Below are positions 17,116-26,512 of a DNA stretch of 64,000 bases, one piece after another. The position numbers and the translations under genes are program-made. The notes below the pieces were generated by a model, which did no database searches, was not told the DNA's origin, and saw only the letters and a list, made by a program, of their open reading frames with translations. Position 1 is the first letter of the stretch. Every line of letters begins with the position of its first letter. Source of the stretch: Antarcticimicrobium sp. (GTDB lineage Bacteria; Pseudomonadota; Alphaproteobacteria; Rhodobacterales; Rhodobacteraceae); contig NZ_JARGPK010000058.1 in NCBI RefSeq assembly GCF_029212575.1, positions 1 to 64,000 of the forward strand. Direction: 5' to 3'.

Positions 17116-20100
17116 CTACCGGCCGGGATTAAGGGATTTGAGCACCTGGGTTTCCAGCGCCAGAAGCGTCGCGCGGAATTGCGGCCAACTGCCCCCGTGA
17201 TCGAACGGGTTGTCGCGATAGACCTCCAGCGCGGGATCGTCCTCGATCCGGTTCGCGATCCTGCGGATCTCCGACAGCACCGTTTCGCGCAGGGTTGCCA
17301 TATCCGCCTTTTTCTTGACCGGGTCCCGCTCGGCGAGGGTGGTGTCGATCTCCCCCTGCAGGCCGGGCGGAAAGGCGATGACATTGGACAGGCCCGCAAC
17401 CTCGGCCAGGATGGTTCTGACCTTGGTCATCGCAGCGTCGAGGTCGTCGTCGCCGGTCTGCTCCTCGCTTTGTGCCGCAAGGGTGGTCATCACCGTGCCC
17501 GCCGCCACGGCGGCCTCTCCGACCTTGCCCATATTGGTCTTGAGCGCGGTCTCGAACCCGTCGAGATCGACCATTTCGCCGCCGGTCCGGACCGTTGTCA
17601 GATTGCCGAGGTCCGAGGCAAGTTCCCTTGCGTTGGAGATGACCGGCTCGAAGGCCGAGATTGCCGCCTCGGCGTCGCCCTTGCCCCTGTTCCACGCCTT
17701 GTCCGCGTTCTTGTACTGCGACTCCAGGCTGTCGTAGACGGCCTTGTACTCCACCTTGCTGGCCAGCCGGGTCGCCTCGTCCAGCGCGGTTTTTGCCGCC
17801 GCCAGCTCGGTCTTGGCGGTCTCGCGCAACTCGCCGGCCCTGGTCTTCGCCGCCTCCTTGTCCTCGCAGGCCTTTGCCGCGCCCTTGGTCAGGGCCGCGA
17901 TCTGGCGCAGATAGGCCATTGGATCGACCGAGGGCCTGACCTGGACCCGGGCCAGTTCGGCATCGACCTGACCGTCCAGCGTGGCGGCGTCCTGCTCGGC
18001 CTTGAGCACACCCTGCTCGGACTTGGTCTCCAGCGTCTTGCGCACCTCGCCCAGCGATTTGCGCAACACCCCCTGAACCCCGGTGCCGTGCTGGCCCAGT
18101 TCCTTGATCTTGTCCAGCGCGGCGATGATCTCCTCCTGCAGCCGCTGCACCTCGGTCATTTCCGCAATGCTCAGCGGCCCGGTGCTGACCGCGGCCGGGC
18201 CGTGTTTGATCAGATCGGCCAGTACCTTTCCAAGCGTCGGATCGTCGCCCTTCGGCTTTGCCGAGAGCTTGTTCTCGATGCCGTCCAGCACCTCCTTGAC
18301 GTCTTTGTACTTTTCCTTGAGCGGGCCGGTTGCCTCGACCAGTGCCTCGGCCTCGGACAGCATCTGCTCGGCCTCGGTGGCGGCATCACCGGGCAGCATC
18401 GAGCCGGCATAGCTCGACGCGAATTTCTCCTTGCGCGCGGTCAGCGGCTCGGCGCCGTTCATCCGCCATTCCTTCAGCTTCTTGTCCGCCATCTTCCTGT
18501 CGAAGGCCAGAAGCGCATCCGTCACCCGCGTGTAATCGGCGCCGCCCGCGGCGATGGCCGCGCGCATCTCCTCGGCCTTTTGCGCGGCGGCGGCGATGGC
18601 CTCGGCGCTGCCGGCCACCTCCGAGGCGGCCATCTGGTCCAGCATCTGCATCTGCTGGCGCAGCGCATCGATCGCCTCGCGCGGGATCTTCTTGTCCTCA
18701 CGGCGCTGCACGGTGTCGTCGTCGCGCAGCTTGATGCGATGGTATTCCTTGCTGCCGTCATCCCTGAGCACCACCAGCAGGTCGTTCGGATGCACGCCGG
18801 CAATGTCGCCCTCCCCGATCGGCTCGGTGCGATAGAGCGACAGCAGTTCGGTTGCGATCTTCGACGAGGTTTGCGCGGCCGCTGTCTTTGCGTTCTCGTC
18901 CTCGGGCGAAAGCTGCGCCGCCTCGCGCAGCGCCAGCGCCAGGTCGCGCTCCATCGCGTCGATCTCGGCCAGGATCGGGCGGTAATCCGGCACCTCCTCG
19001 GACTTGGCCGCCCCGGCCGCGTCCTTCAGGTCTTTCAGGCGGTCGCGGAACGGCTGGTGATCGCCCCCCATGCCCCAGAGCCGTTCGATCGAGGCCGACA
19101 ATTGCTTGACCTCCCGCTCCACCCGTTTGGACAGGTCCGGGCCATTGTCCGGCAGGTCGGGCAGGACGAAACTGCGCGCCGCAATGAACTGGCGCCAGAG
19201 CGACATCACGTCCTGGTGCATCGCGCGGGCCTCGGCATGCTTGTCCTTGCCGCACAGGCTTTCCGCGAGGGTGAGCATCCGCAACAACGAATCCTTCTGC
19301 GCCGTTGAGATTTCGGTCACGTCGGTTTCGTCGGGATAGAGTTTGGCATCGACCACGATCTTGGACGCGCTGCGCTCCACCGCCGTCTTGAGGTAAACGA
19401 TATTGGCGAGGATCGTGTCCTGCTCGTTCCTGAGTTCCTTGCGGCTCATCACGTTGTCGGGATCGAGCGGCGCGATCGACCTGGCGCCCTCGGGGCGCTG
19501 GTCCGCCCAGTCGGTCAGTTTCGCATCAAGATCATCGCCCTCGGGATCGACCTCGGCCAGGCGGGTCTCGGCCGCAGTCTGCAACCTCACCGCCGAAAGC
19601 ATCTGTTCAACCCGCTGCGCGGCGCTGGCGCGATAAGCGTCCATCTGCCGGGCGCGTTCGTCCAGCGCGTCGCGGCGGGCGGTTTCCTCGGTGATCTGCG
19701 CCAGCAGCGCCCGTTTTTCCTGAAACCCCTCGGCGTCCTCGGTCTCTTGCCGCAGCCCGTCGATCTTTTCGTCGATCTTGTCCAGCGCCCCCTCCAGACG
19801 CTCGGCGTCCGCCTTCAGCCTGTCGCTGCGGGCCAGTTCGCGCGCGGCAACCTCGTCGCCGCGCTGCTCCATGTCCTCCAGTTCGGCGGTCGCGGCCGAG
19901 GCCACCGCCCCGGACAGCGCGGCGTGAACCGGTTTCAGCGCCGCCTCCAGGTCCATGACGGCGATGCGGGCCTGCTTTTCCAGACCGGCCCCCTCCCCAG
20001 CCTCGGTGAAGCTGTCGCGCAACCGGGTGATCTCCGCACGGGCGGCGTCGCACAGCCGACCATGCGCGCGCAGGGCGGTGACGCGCTGTGCCTCGGCATC

Positions 20101-20637
20101 CTCGTTCGCCAGGCGTTTCGACACGATCGAGAGGCTGAGAGTCGGGGTGCCCTGGAACGCCCCTAGCCCGTCAACTCCGGCCAGCGACTTGTCGAACACT
20201 TCGGTCTGAGCCGGCGGCACCAGCGCCGCAATCGCGTCGTCAATCTCTCCGGCCAGCGCATCGACCAGACGCCCAAGGGTGCGCATGTCCTCGACACCCC
20301 GGGTGAAAATCGGCACGTCCTCGGGCGCGGCGCGAACCTGGGTCACGATTTCCAGATGACGCCGCCTGAGCGCGGCGACCTTATCCCTTTGCTCGGGAAC
20401 CTGCGACAGGTCATAGCGGATCTCGATCCCCTCGATCTTCTCCAGCGCGGCATCACGCGCCACCAGCCATACCGAGTAGTCGCTCTTGAGTGTCGAGATC
20501 GCCTCGGCGACCTCCCTGTTGTTGTTCAGGCGGGTCTTCTGCTTCTGAAACAGTTTCCACTTCTTGATCCGCCCCTCCAGCGGACTGAGATACTTGGCCA
20601 GGAACCGGATTTGCTCGTCTGAAAAATCAAAGGGCAC
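17116..20637 (-). CDS. Very large coiled-coil protein of unknown function, second gene of a three-gene operon
   Basis: A 1173-residue, highly charged, almost wholly helical protein that I cannot assign. It contains no membrane segment, signal peptide or obvious enzyme motif. Long Glu/Lys/Arg/Ala-rich stretches (for example residues 240-330, 700-760 and 880-1000) predict extended coiled coil. The N-terminus, PFDFSDEQIRFLAKYL, resembles the start of the neighbouring 1050-residue protein ([LF]SDxxI followed by an aromatic residue), which may be a shared targeting or docking signal. The start is GTG 20637, with AAGGA eight bases upstream. It is separated by 30 bp from the gene before it and 12 bp from the gene after it, so all three are probably one transcript. 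Confidence 0.8.
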   Translation of the reverse strand: MPFDFSDEQIRFLAKYLSPLEGRIKKWKLFQKQKTRLNNNREVAEAISTLKSDYSVWLVARDAALEKIEGIEIRYDLSQVPEQRDKVAALRRRHLEIVTQVRAAPEDVPIFTRGVEDMRTLGRLVDALAGEIDDAIAALVPPAQTEVFDKSLAGVDGLGAFQGTPTLSLSIVSKRLANEDAEAQRVTALRAHGRLCDAARAEITRLRDSFTEAGEGAGLEKQARIAVMDLEAALKPVHAALSGAVASAATAELEDMEQRGDEVAARELARSDRLKADAERLEGALDKIDEKIDGLRQETEDAEGFQEKRALLAQITEETARRDALDERARQMDAYRASAAQRVEQMLSAVRLQTAAETRLAEVDPEGDDLDAKLTDWADQRPEGARSIAPLDPDNVMSRKELRNEQDTILANIVYLKTAVERSASKIVVDAKLYPDETDVTEISTAQKDSLLRMLTLAESLCGKDKHAEARAMHQDVMSLWRQFIAARSFVLPDLPDNGPDLSKRVEREVKQLSASIERLWGMGGDHQPFRDRLKDLKDAAGAAKSEEVPDYRPILAEIDAMERDLALALREAAQLSPEDENAKTAAAQTSSKIATELLSLYRTEPIGEGDIAGVHPNDLLVVLRDDGSKEYHRIKLRDDDTVQRREDKKIPREAIDALRQQMQMLDQMAASEVAGSAEAIAAAAQKAEEMRAAIAAGGADYTRVTDALLAFDRKMADKKLKEWRMNGAEPLTARKEKFASSYAGSMLPGDAATEAEQMLSEAEALVEATGPLKEKYKDVKEVLDGIENKLSAKPKGDDPTLGKVLADLIKHGPAAVSTGPLSIAEMTEVQRLQEEIIAALDKIKELGQHGTGVQGVLRKSLGEVRKTLETKSEQGVLKAEQDAATLDGQVDAELARVQVRPSVDPMAYLRQIAALTKGAAKACEDKEAAKTRAGELRETAKTELAAAKTALDEATRLASKVEYKAVYDSLESQYKNADKAWNRGKGDAEAAISAFEPVISNARELASDLGNLTTVRTGGEMVDLDGFETALKTNMGKVGEAAVAAGTVMTTLAAQSEEQTGDDDLDAAMTKVRTILAEVAGLSNVIAFPPGLQGEIDTTLAERDPVKKKADMATLRETVLSEIRRIANRIEDDPALEVYRDNPFDHGGSWPQFRATLLALETQVLKSLNPGR

Positions 20638-20667
20638 GGATCAATTCCTTTTGCGGTCTCTGGATGC

Positions 20668-22290
20668 TCAGCCCCGCGGGGAAAGCACGTCGGCGATCTC
20701 TGCCAATGCAGCCGAGGCCGATGCGGCGACGGAGACATTCACGAAGCCGTTGTTGCCATCCACGTCCGAGAAAAAGTCTTTCTGCAATTCGGCCTGATAT
20801 TCGGCAAGCACGCTGCGCGCGGCCTCTTTCCGGGCCTCGCGTTCCGGGCCTTGCGCGGCGTTCACCACCTCGTCCAGCCGGTCGATCAGTCGGGTGTCCA
20901 GCGCCTTGAGGTAATCGTCCAGGTCGCCGACCATACTGGCCAGGTCCGCAAGCCCCGGTTCGGATTTGCAGGCCGCCGCGATCGCAGCCTTGAGCTTGCC
21001 CAGTTCGGCATGCATCGTCTCGCGCGTCTTTTCCCATTTCAGCCGGCTGACGGCAAAGGGCTGAACATCCTCGCCGATCTCCGCTTTCGAGGTTCCCGCC
21101 GCGTTTCCGGCCGCCTCGTCGAGCATCTTTTGCAGGCCCGGCAAGGTCTTGAGCGCGGCCGCATAGCCCTCGGGCGTGTTCTCGCTGGCGTTGCCTTCGG
21201 CATATTTCAGGCGCATTTCAAAAGTGTTCTGAACCTCCTCCGAGGCGAAACGCTGTTCTGCAATCGCCGCCTCTGCCCGGGGTTTGAGCGCGGTATGGGC
21301 GGCCTCCCATTCGGCCTTTGCCCCCGCGCCCTCGGGCTTCGGCGCGGCACCTGGCGGCTCGGGCGGCTGTTCAGGGGGCCGGGCCGCGTCGGCCTGTGCG
21401 CTCAGCGTGTCGATGGCCTGGCGAACCTTGACCACCCCTTGCGCGGCACGGGCAAGTTCACCGGCCTTGACCAACGCACCAAGCTGCTGGATCGGCTTGA
21501 CCACCTTGGCCTTGAGCGGGTCGGGAAGCTTTTGCGCATCCTGCGCCAGCCCGCGGATATCGGCGGTCACCGCAGCCGCGCTCGGCGCATCGCCGCCCTG
21601 CCCCGCCTCCTGTGACTGTTGCGCGGGCGCCGGCATCCGGGCCAGAACCCCCTCGATCTGATCCATCGTTTTCGCGGCGTCGGCCAGTTTCTGACCCTTG
21701 ATGTCGGTAACAACCTTTTTCAGCGCCTGGGTCAGCTTTTCGGCAACCGGTTTGGGTGCGGTGGCGATCCGGGGCTGGGCCACCTTGATCCGGGCCACCA
21801 GCGCCGGGGCATCGGGAACGCCGGAGGGCGCGCCCTCCTCTTCGGCCTCCCCCTCCGATAACCCGGCCTCAACCGCCCCCTCTTCGGTGATACCATCTTC
21901 ATCGTCGTCGTCGAAAAGATCGGGATCGTCGGGCAGATCCTCGATATCGGACTCCAGAACATTTCCGTCGGCGTCGAGGATCTCCACGTTCAGCGTGATC
22001 TTGTTCGCCTTGAGGAATTTCTTCAGCTTCTTGGCCATGGCCGGAACCACGACCTCGCAGGTCAACTGCATCACCCGGCCGTCGACTGTGCAACTGCCAA
22101 AGGCGGCCTTGGTGCCGGCCCCTTCGCTTTTGGCCGCCTTGCCAAGCACGGCCGCAGGACGCCTGCGATGCAAGGCGAAGTAGTGCTCATCATCGGTTTT
22201 CCCTGGATTGAAGGCGAACGGCAGCGGCTGCTTGCGCGACAGCTTGACCATTTTCTTCAACTCCGGGCCTTCAAGAGCGAACTCGGACAT
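20668..22290 (-). CDS. Unknown protein with acidic linker and coiled coil, first gene of a three-gene operon
   Basis: A 540-residue protein that I cannot assign. The N-terminal 110 residues form a compact domain (ELKKMVKLSRKQPLPFAF, then CTVDGRVMQLTCEV, ending near NVEILDADGNVLE). A very acidic linker (DDPDLFDDDDEDG) follows, then Ala/Gln/Lys-rich helices with a Pro/Glu-rich break near residue 310. A C-terminal motif, DVDGNNGFVNVSVAASASAA, comes last. There is no signal peptide. I chose ATG 22290, which begins the compact domain; the frame stays open to 22542 through GC-rich sequence that does not look coding. The ribosome binding site at 22290 is weak, so a longer protein cannot be excluded. 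Confidence 0.75.
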   Translation of the reverse strand: MSEFALEGPELKKMVKLSRKQPLPFAFNPGKTDDEHYFALHRRRPAAVLGKAAKSEGAGTKAAFGSCTVDGRVMQLTCEVVVPAMAKKLKKFLKANKITLNVEILDADGNVLESDIEDLPDDPDLFDDDDEDGITEEGAVEAGLSEGEAEEEGAPSGVPDAPALVARIKVAQPRIATAPKPVAEKLTQALKKVVTDIKGQKLADAAKTMDQIEGVLARMPAPAQQSQEAGQGGDAPSAAAVTADIRGLAQDAQKLPDPLKAKVVKPIQQLGALVKAGELARAAQGVVKVRQAIDTLSAQADAARPPEQPPEPPGAAPKPEGAGAKAEWEAAHTALKPRAEAAIAEQRFASEEVQNTFEMRLKYAEGNASENTPEGYAAALKTLPGLQKMLDEAAGNAAGTSKAEIGEDVQPFAVSRLKWEKTRETMHAELGKLKAAIAAACKSEPGLADLASMVGDLDDYLKALDTRLIDRLDEVVNAAQGPEREARKEAARSVLAEYQAELQKDFFSDVDGNNGFVNVSVAASASAALAEIADVLSPRG

Positions 22291-22679
22291 TTGAAAATCT
22301 CGGGCTTTAAATACTTGCAGCGAGGCTAGCGGCAAAAATGAACCCTGCATAGACGTTTGACGCCGGCATGTCGTTGAGCCGCCCGGAACCGACACCCTTG
22401 GGCGCCGCTGCGCACCGAGGAAATCCGCGAGCGCAGGAAAACCCTGATCTCGGACCGACGCCGCGATGCGCAGGTCTCGGGCAAGTGCCCGAAGGTTCCT
22501 CGGTGTCGCCTTCTTTTCAACATCTTCGACCGCCAAAACCATAGATGTATGTTGAATTGTAGTAATCTGGTTTCTGAAATTTTCTCATCAAGACGATGTA
22601 GTTACAGATATGGGCCGATGACCATGCCAATGCGACCCAGCATTTCACGATACGCGGGACCCAACGATCAAGGTGGACA
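22291..22679. promoter_or_regulatory. Divergent promoter region between the large-gene operon and the histidine kinase
   Basis: This 389-bp gap separates the leftward three-gene operon from the rightward kinase. The kinase-proximal part (about 22540-22620) is AT-rich and likely holds its promoter. A perfect inverted repeat CGGGCA-AG-TGCCCG lies at 22478-22491. An open frame continues upstream from the 540-residue protein to 22542 without a ribosome binding site; I treat it as non-coding. Confidence 0.4.
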
Positions 22680-24506
22680 ATGACCTGCCTGACCAGTTTG
22701 GAACTGTCATTCGCGCCTGCCGCCGTCGCCGTGCTCTGGGCGGTCGCCGCGCTGGTGCTGGCCTGGGTCGTTCGGAACAATAGATTCCCCGGTAAACAGG
22801 CGTTTATCCTCGCCTTCACCGCGATGCTCTGGTGGCTCGTCGTGGTCGGGTTCGAACTCGCCTCTCAGGAGTTGTCGTGCAAGATTGCCTGGGCCTCGGC
22901 GGCCTGGCCCGCGATTGCGCTGCTCCCGATGGCCTGGTCCTTCTTCCTGTTCGACTACACGATGAACACCAATGCGGTTCGCACGCCACTTCGCCGCCTG
23001 TGCTATGTCGGCGCCCCAACCCTGGCGAGCGGAATTGCCCTCACCAACGGGTGGCACCACCTGCTTTACGGCACGGGAACGCATATGGTGGGCAACGGGC
23101 CCGACGCCTATGCCGTGTTCGAGCACGGGCCGCTCTTTTTTGTGATCGCCGGCGGGCTCTACGTCTTTGTCACGAGCGGCACCGGTGTGCTCGCATATGC
23201 CTTCGTGAAAGCTGAAAAGAACATCAGGCCGTTCCTGGCTATCCTGATTTTCATCACCGTTGCGCCCCTGGCCGGGAATGTGGCCTATGTGGTCTGGGGG
23301 TTCACCATTCTCGGGTTCGACCCGACGCCCTTCCTGTTCAGCGGGGCGCTCATCGCGTTCAGCTGGTTGCTCGTGAACAACCGGATGATGGATACCGAGG
23401 CGCTGGGGCGCGACCTGCTGTTCTACGCCACCCAGGACCCTGTGATCGTCATGAAGGCGACCGGCCAGCTCGCCGGCGCGAACGCCGCCGCGAGGGCGTT
23501 GTTCGCGGACACTCTGCCGAAACTCGGCGAAACGCTGGACCATATGGAAAAGATCGGCCCGATTCTGAACTTTCTCAGGGAAACGGGAGAGCTGAGTTGC
23601 GCCGAACCGATCACCTTCGGAGATCGTATTTACGATCCGCGCGCGCTTCCCATCGCGAGCCCGATCCAGGCCAGGAACAGCCTCTTGGGCTGGACCGTTA
23701 CCCTGGTCGACATCACCGAGCGGGAACGCTCGGCAGAGGCGCGGCGCAAGGCGCTGGTGCGCGCGGAGGAAGCCAACCGCGCCAAGAGCGAATTCCTCGC
23801 CGTGATCAGCCACGAGTTGCGCACCCCCCTTACATCCCTGAAGGGCGGGCTCGATCTGGCCCTGTGCGGCAAGGTCGGCGAGGTCAGCGACCCGGTCAGG
23901 AAACTGCTGCGCATCGCCGAGAAAAACAGCGTCCGGCTGTCGAAACTGATCGATGACATTCTCGATCTGCAGAAACTGGACCTGAACGAGATCGCGCTGC
24001 ATCTCCAGGACGTCGAGCCGACGGAGTTCCTGCGCGAAACCGTTCAGGAGCAAGAGGCCCAGGCTACCGAGGCCAGTGTTCGTTTCTCCGTCACCTCGGA
24101 CGGCATCCGAAGACGGATCCGTGCGGACCCATTCCGGTTGAAGCAGGTCGTCGGAAACGTGCTCTCGAACGCGGTGAAATTCTCCCCCAAGGACGGGCTT
24201 GTGGAATGCTCGGTCTCCGAGATCGACGGCACGCTGCGGCTGTCGGTCCGGGACAGCGGGATCGGCATCCCGGAAAATGCCGAGGACAAGGTCTTCGGGC
24301 GGTTCAATCAGGTCGATGGATCATCGACGCGGGTCTCCGGTGGCTCCGGCCTGGGGATGAACATCGCCAAGATCCTGATCGAACGCATGGGCGGCGCCAT
24401 TTCCTATGAAAGCTGCCTTGGTGCCGGTACCACCTTTCACATCGACATGCCGCTTGAACCGCTCTCGGAAACCAGGAGCCATACGGCCGAGGAAGTGGCG
24501 CGATAG
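22680..24506 (+). CDS. Membrane sensor histidine kinase with N-terminal 7TM domain and PAS
   Basis: A 608-residue sensor kinase. Residues 1-235 hold seven hydrophobic segments resembling the histidine-kinase N-terminal 7TM sensor domain. A PAS-like region follows (about 245-345). The dimerisation/phospho-acceptor segment contains SHELRTPLTSLKGG with the phospho-acceptor His378. The ATPase domain has N box GNVLSNAVKFSP, G1 DSGIGIP and G2 GGSGLGMNIAK. It has no receiver domain, and no response regulator is adjacent, so it is an orphan kinase. ATG 22680 follows AAGGTGGACA. It diverges from the three unknown large genes; a regulatory link is possible but unproven. Confidence 0.9.
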   Translation: MTCLTSLELSFAPAAVAVLWAVAALVLAWVVRNNRFPGKQAFILAFTAMLWWLVVVGFELASQELSCKIAWASAAWPAIALLPMAWSFFLFDYTMNTNAVRTPLRRLCYVGAPTLASGIALTNGWHHLLYGTGTHMVGNGPDAYAVFEHGPLFFVIAGGLYVFVTSGTGVLAYAFVKAEKNIRPFLAILIFITVAPLAGNVAYVVWGFTILGFDPTPFLFSGALIAFSWLLVNNRMMDTEALGRDLLFYATQDPVIVMKATGQLAGANAAARALFADTLPKLGETLDHMEKIGPILNFLRETGELSCAEPITFGDRIYDPRALPIASPIQARNSLLGWTVTLVDITERERSAEARRKALVRAEEANRAKSEFLAVISHELRTPLTSLKGGLDLALCGKVGEVSDPVRKLLRIAEKNSVRLSKLIDDILDLQKLDLNEIALHLQDVEPTEFLRETVQEQEAQATEASVRFSVTSDGIRRRIRADPFRLKQVVGNVLSNAVKFSPKDGLVECSVSEIDGTLRLSVRDSGIGIPENAEDKVFGRFNQVDGSSTRVSGGSGLGMNIAKILIERMGGAISYESCLGAGTTFHIDMPLEPLSETRSHTAEEVAR

Positions 24507-24557
24507 CGGCACAGGTGCCGCCATCGCCTGGGGCGGCGGATCCCTGGCCCGGACCGC

Positions 24558-25208
24558 TCACGCAGGCGGCGTGGTACCGCGAAGAAACACCTTGATCGCC
24601 AGGTCCTGCCGGGCCGCGATTGTCGCGGCGTCCGGCATCCGCCCCGGATCCAGCATCGTTTCCACCGGCCAGGGCCGCAGCATGTCAAACAACATGGCGG
24701 CGGCGGAGGGCACGTCGCCGATTTCCACCTCTCCCAGCGCGATGCCTCGCTTCAACTCATCTTCCAGGATTCCGCGGTAGACGTCGCATGTGCGCCTGAG
24801 GACCGCACAGGCGACCTCGGGCGCGGCCGACCGGTCCGCGATCAGGCCGCGCAGGATCTCCAGCGGCAGCCCGAACCCACCCCGGCCCATTTCCGGTGAC
24901 AGCGCCAGGCGCAACCGTTCCGCCAGAGGCCGCTCGCGTGCCTCTCCCGGCACCGGGCGCAGGAAACTGCCGCCGTATTGCTCCAGGTAGGCCTGAAAAA
25001 GCGCAGCGCGGCTTGGAAACAGCGCGTAGATCGTGCGCTTGGACATGCCGACACAACTGGCCAGCGCATCCATGCTGGCCCCCTCCAGGCCGGCCGCGCG
25101 GAAAACCGTCTCGAGCGCGTCAAAGATGCGTTTCTGCCGCTCCTGTGGGGCCAGGACGACAGGACGACCGCGCCGGGTCGTAACGGAACAATTTTGTGCA
25201 TTCTCCAT
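24558..25208 (-). CDS. TetR-family repressor of the adjacent RND efflux operon
   Basis: A 216-residue TetR/AcrR-type regulator. The N-terminal helix-turn-helix (RQKRIFDALETVFRAAG, then MDALASCVGMSKRTIYALF) is canonical, and a variable helical ligand-binding domain follows. It is transcribed away from the efflux genes across a 142-bp gap holding a perfect palindrome on the pump promoter, so it probably represses the pump. The start is ATG 25208, with AGGAG five bases upstream. An earlier in-frame ATG (25223) and the longer form from 25271 lack a ribosome binding site. Confidence 0.88.
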   Translation of the reverse strand: MENAQNCSVTTRRGRPVVLAPQERQKRIFDALETVFRAAGLEGASMDALASCVGMSKRTIYALFPSRAALFQAYLEQYGGSFLRPVPGEARERPLAERLRLALSPEMGRGGFGLPLEILRGLIADRSAAPEVACAVLRRTCDVYRGILEDELKRGIALGEVEIGDVPSAAAMLFDMLRPWPVETMLDPGRMPDAATIAARQDLAIKVFLRGTTPPA

Positions 25209-25257
25209 GCCTGCTCCTGACATCACGCCGACGCGACACGATCCGCACAAAGACCGC

Positions 25258-25301
25258 TTGTCATCCGGCAATTCGACCGATTATAGAAACGCCATCGTTT
25301 C
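25258..25301 (+). promoter_or_regulatory. Promoter and palindromic operator of the RND efflux genes
   Basis: TTGTCA (25258-25263), an 18-base spacer and TATAGA (25282-25287) make a good sigma-70 promoter reading toward the adaptor gene. A perfect inverted repeat GAAACG-CCAT-CGTTTC (25286-25301) overlaps the end of the -10 box and the likely start site, an ideal place for repression by the divergent TetR protein. Confidence 0.65.
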
Positions 25302-25350
25302 CTAAGCCATTCGCGCGCCCGATCCAATCCTCATTCCCGAAAGGCTTGTC

Positions 25351-26487
25351 ATGACCCAGTTCTTGCGCCTGGCGCTGTCCTGTCTTGCCTGCGCCGGCCT
25401 TCTGGCCACACCGGCCCTGGCCCAACAACAGGGCCGCCCGCCCGCCGCGGTCGCCGTGGTGACGGTCGCGCCGCAGACCATCACGCTGACCTCCACCTTG
25501 CCCGGACGCGTCGCCGCCTCGTCCGAGGCCGAGGTGCGCCCGCAGGTCAACGGCATCATCACCGAACGGCTGTTCCGCGAGGGCGCCCATGTGGAGGCCG
25601 GCGATCCGCTCTTCAAGATCGACCCGGTGAGCTATGAGGCCCTGGTGCAGCAGTCACGCGCCAGCGTGACCCAGGCCGAGACCCAGTTGCGCACCGCCCA
25701 GCGCGAGGCCGACAGGATCGGGGAGCTGCATCAGCGCAAGGTCGCCAGCGACCAGGCGCTGGATGATGCCAACGCCGCGCGCGACAGCGCCGCCGCGGCG
25801 GTCGAGGTCGCCCGCGCCGGTCTGAACTCGGCCAAGATCGAACTGTCGCACACCACCATCCGCGCCCGCCTCTCGGGCGAGATCGGCCTTTCGCGGACCA
25901 GCCCGGGCGCCCTGGTGACGGCCAGCCAGGCGCAGCCGCTGGCGGTGATCCGCGACATCGATCCGGTGCATGTGGACGTGACCCAATCGGCCGCCGACCT
26001 GCTACGCTGGCGCCGCGGCGAGACCGAGGCGCAACTGGGCGGCGCCGACCGCACTGTGCGGCTGACACTGGCCGACGGCTCCGAGTATGCCGAAACCGGC
26101 AAGCTGACCGCCGCCGAACCCAAGGTGGATCCGCAAACCGGGGTGGTCACGCTTCGCATGGAATTCGCCAATCCCGACCGGCTGCTTCTGCCGGGGATGT
26201 ACGTCCAGGTGGAGATGCCGGTGGAGGCCGCCGAGGGGGTCTTTCTGGTGCCGCAGGAGGGCGTGCTGCGCGACCGCCGCGGCCGTCCGGTTGCCTGGGT
26301 CGTGGGTGCTGACAACGTGATCGAGGAACGGCAACTGTCAGTGCTTCAGGATCAGGCGGATCACTGGGTGGTCGATGATGGCCTCTCGGAGGGTGACCGG
26401 GTCGTCGTCGCCGGTTTCCAGAAGGCCGCGCCGGGCGCCACTGTGGCGCCGGAAGAGCGGGTTGCCCCCGGCGAAAGCTCGAACTGA
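25351..26487 (+). CDS. RND efflux periplasmic adaptor (membrane fusion protein, AcrA/MexA type)
   Basis: A 378-residue adaptor with an N-terminal signal sequence (hydrophobic core [13 protein letters not shown], cleavage near ALAQ). It then shows the AcrA layout: a beta/lipoyl half ([19 protein letters not shown]), a helical hairpin of repeated Gln/Ala/Arg-rich segments, the second lipoyl half ([20 protein letters not shown]) and beta-barrel and membrane-proximal domains. It bridges the inner-membrane pump to an outer-membrane channel. The pump gene follows after 25 bp. There is no lipobox cysteine at the cleavage site, unlike E. coli AcrA. Confidence 0.92.
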   Translation: MTQFLRLALSCLACAGLLATPALAQQQGRPPAAVAVVTVAPQTITLTSTLPGRVAASSEAEVRPQVNGIITERLFREGAHVEAGDPLFKIDPVSYEALVQQSRASVTQAETQLRTAQREADRIGELHQRKVASDQALDDANAARDSAAAAVEVARAGLNSAKIELSHTTIRARLSGEIGLSRTSPGALVTASQAQPLAVIRDIDPVHVDVTQSAADLLRWRRGETEAQLGGADRTVRLTLADGSEYAETGKLTAAEPKVDPQTGVVTLRMEFANPDRLLLPGMYVQVEMPVEAAEGVFLVPQEGVLRDRRGRPVAWVVGADNVIEERQLSVLQDQADHWVVDDGLSEGDRVVVAGFQKAAPGATVAPEERVAPGESSN

Positions 26488-26512
26488 ACGACAGCGTAAA
26501 GGACACCGGCGC

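Noticed and set aside
16111-19308. A 1065-codon open frame on the plus strand within the giant-gene operon
   Set aside because: It is antisense across the junction of two genes with good ribosome binding sites, and its His/Arg/Leu/Gly-rich composition is typical of a mirror frame.
13951-22290. Giant genes as a Tc toxin, contractile injection system or type VI secretion cluster
   Set aside because: No sheath, tube, baseplate, VgrG, Rhs/YD-repeat or AAA+ ATPase gene is present nearby, and none of the three shows such motifs.
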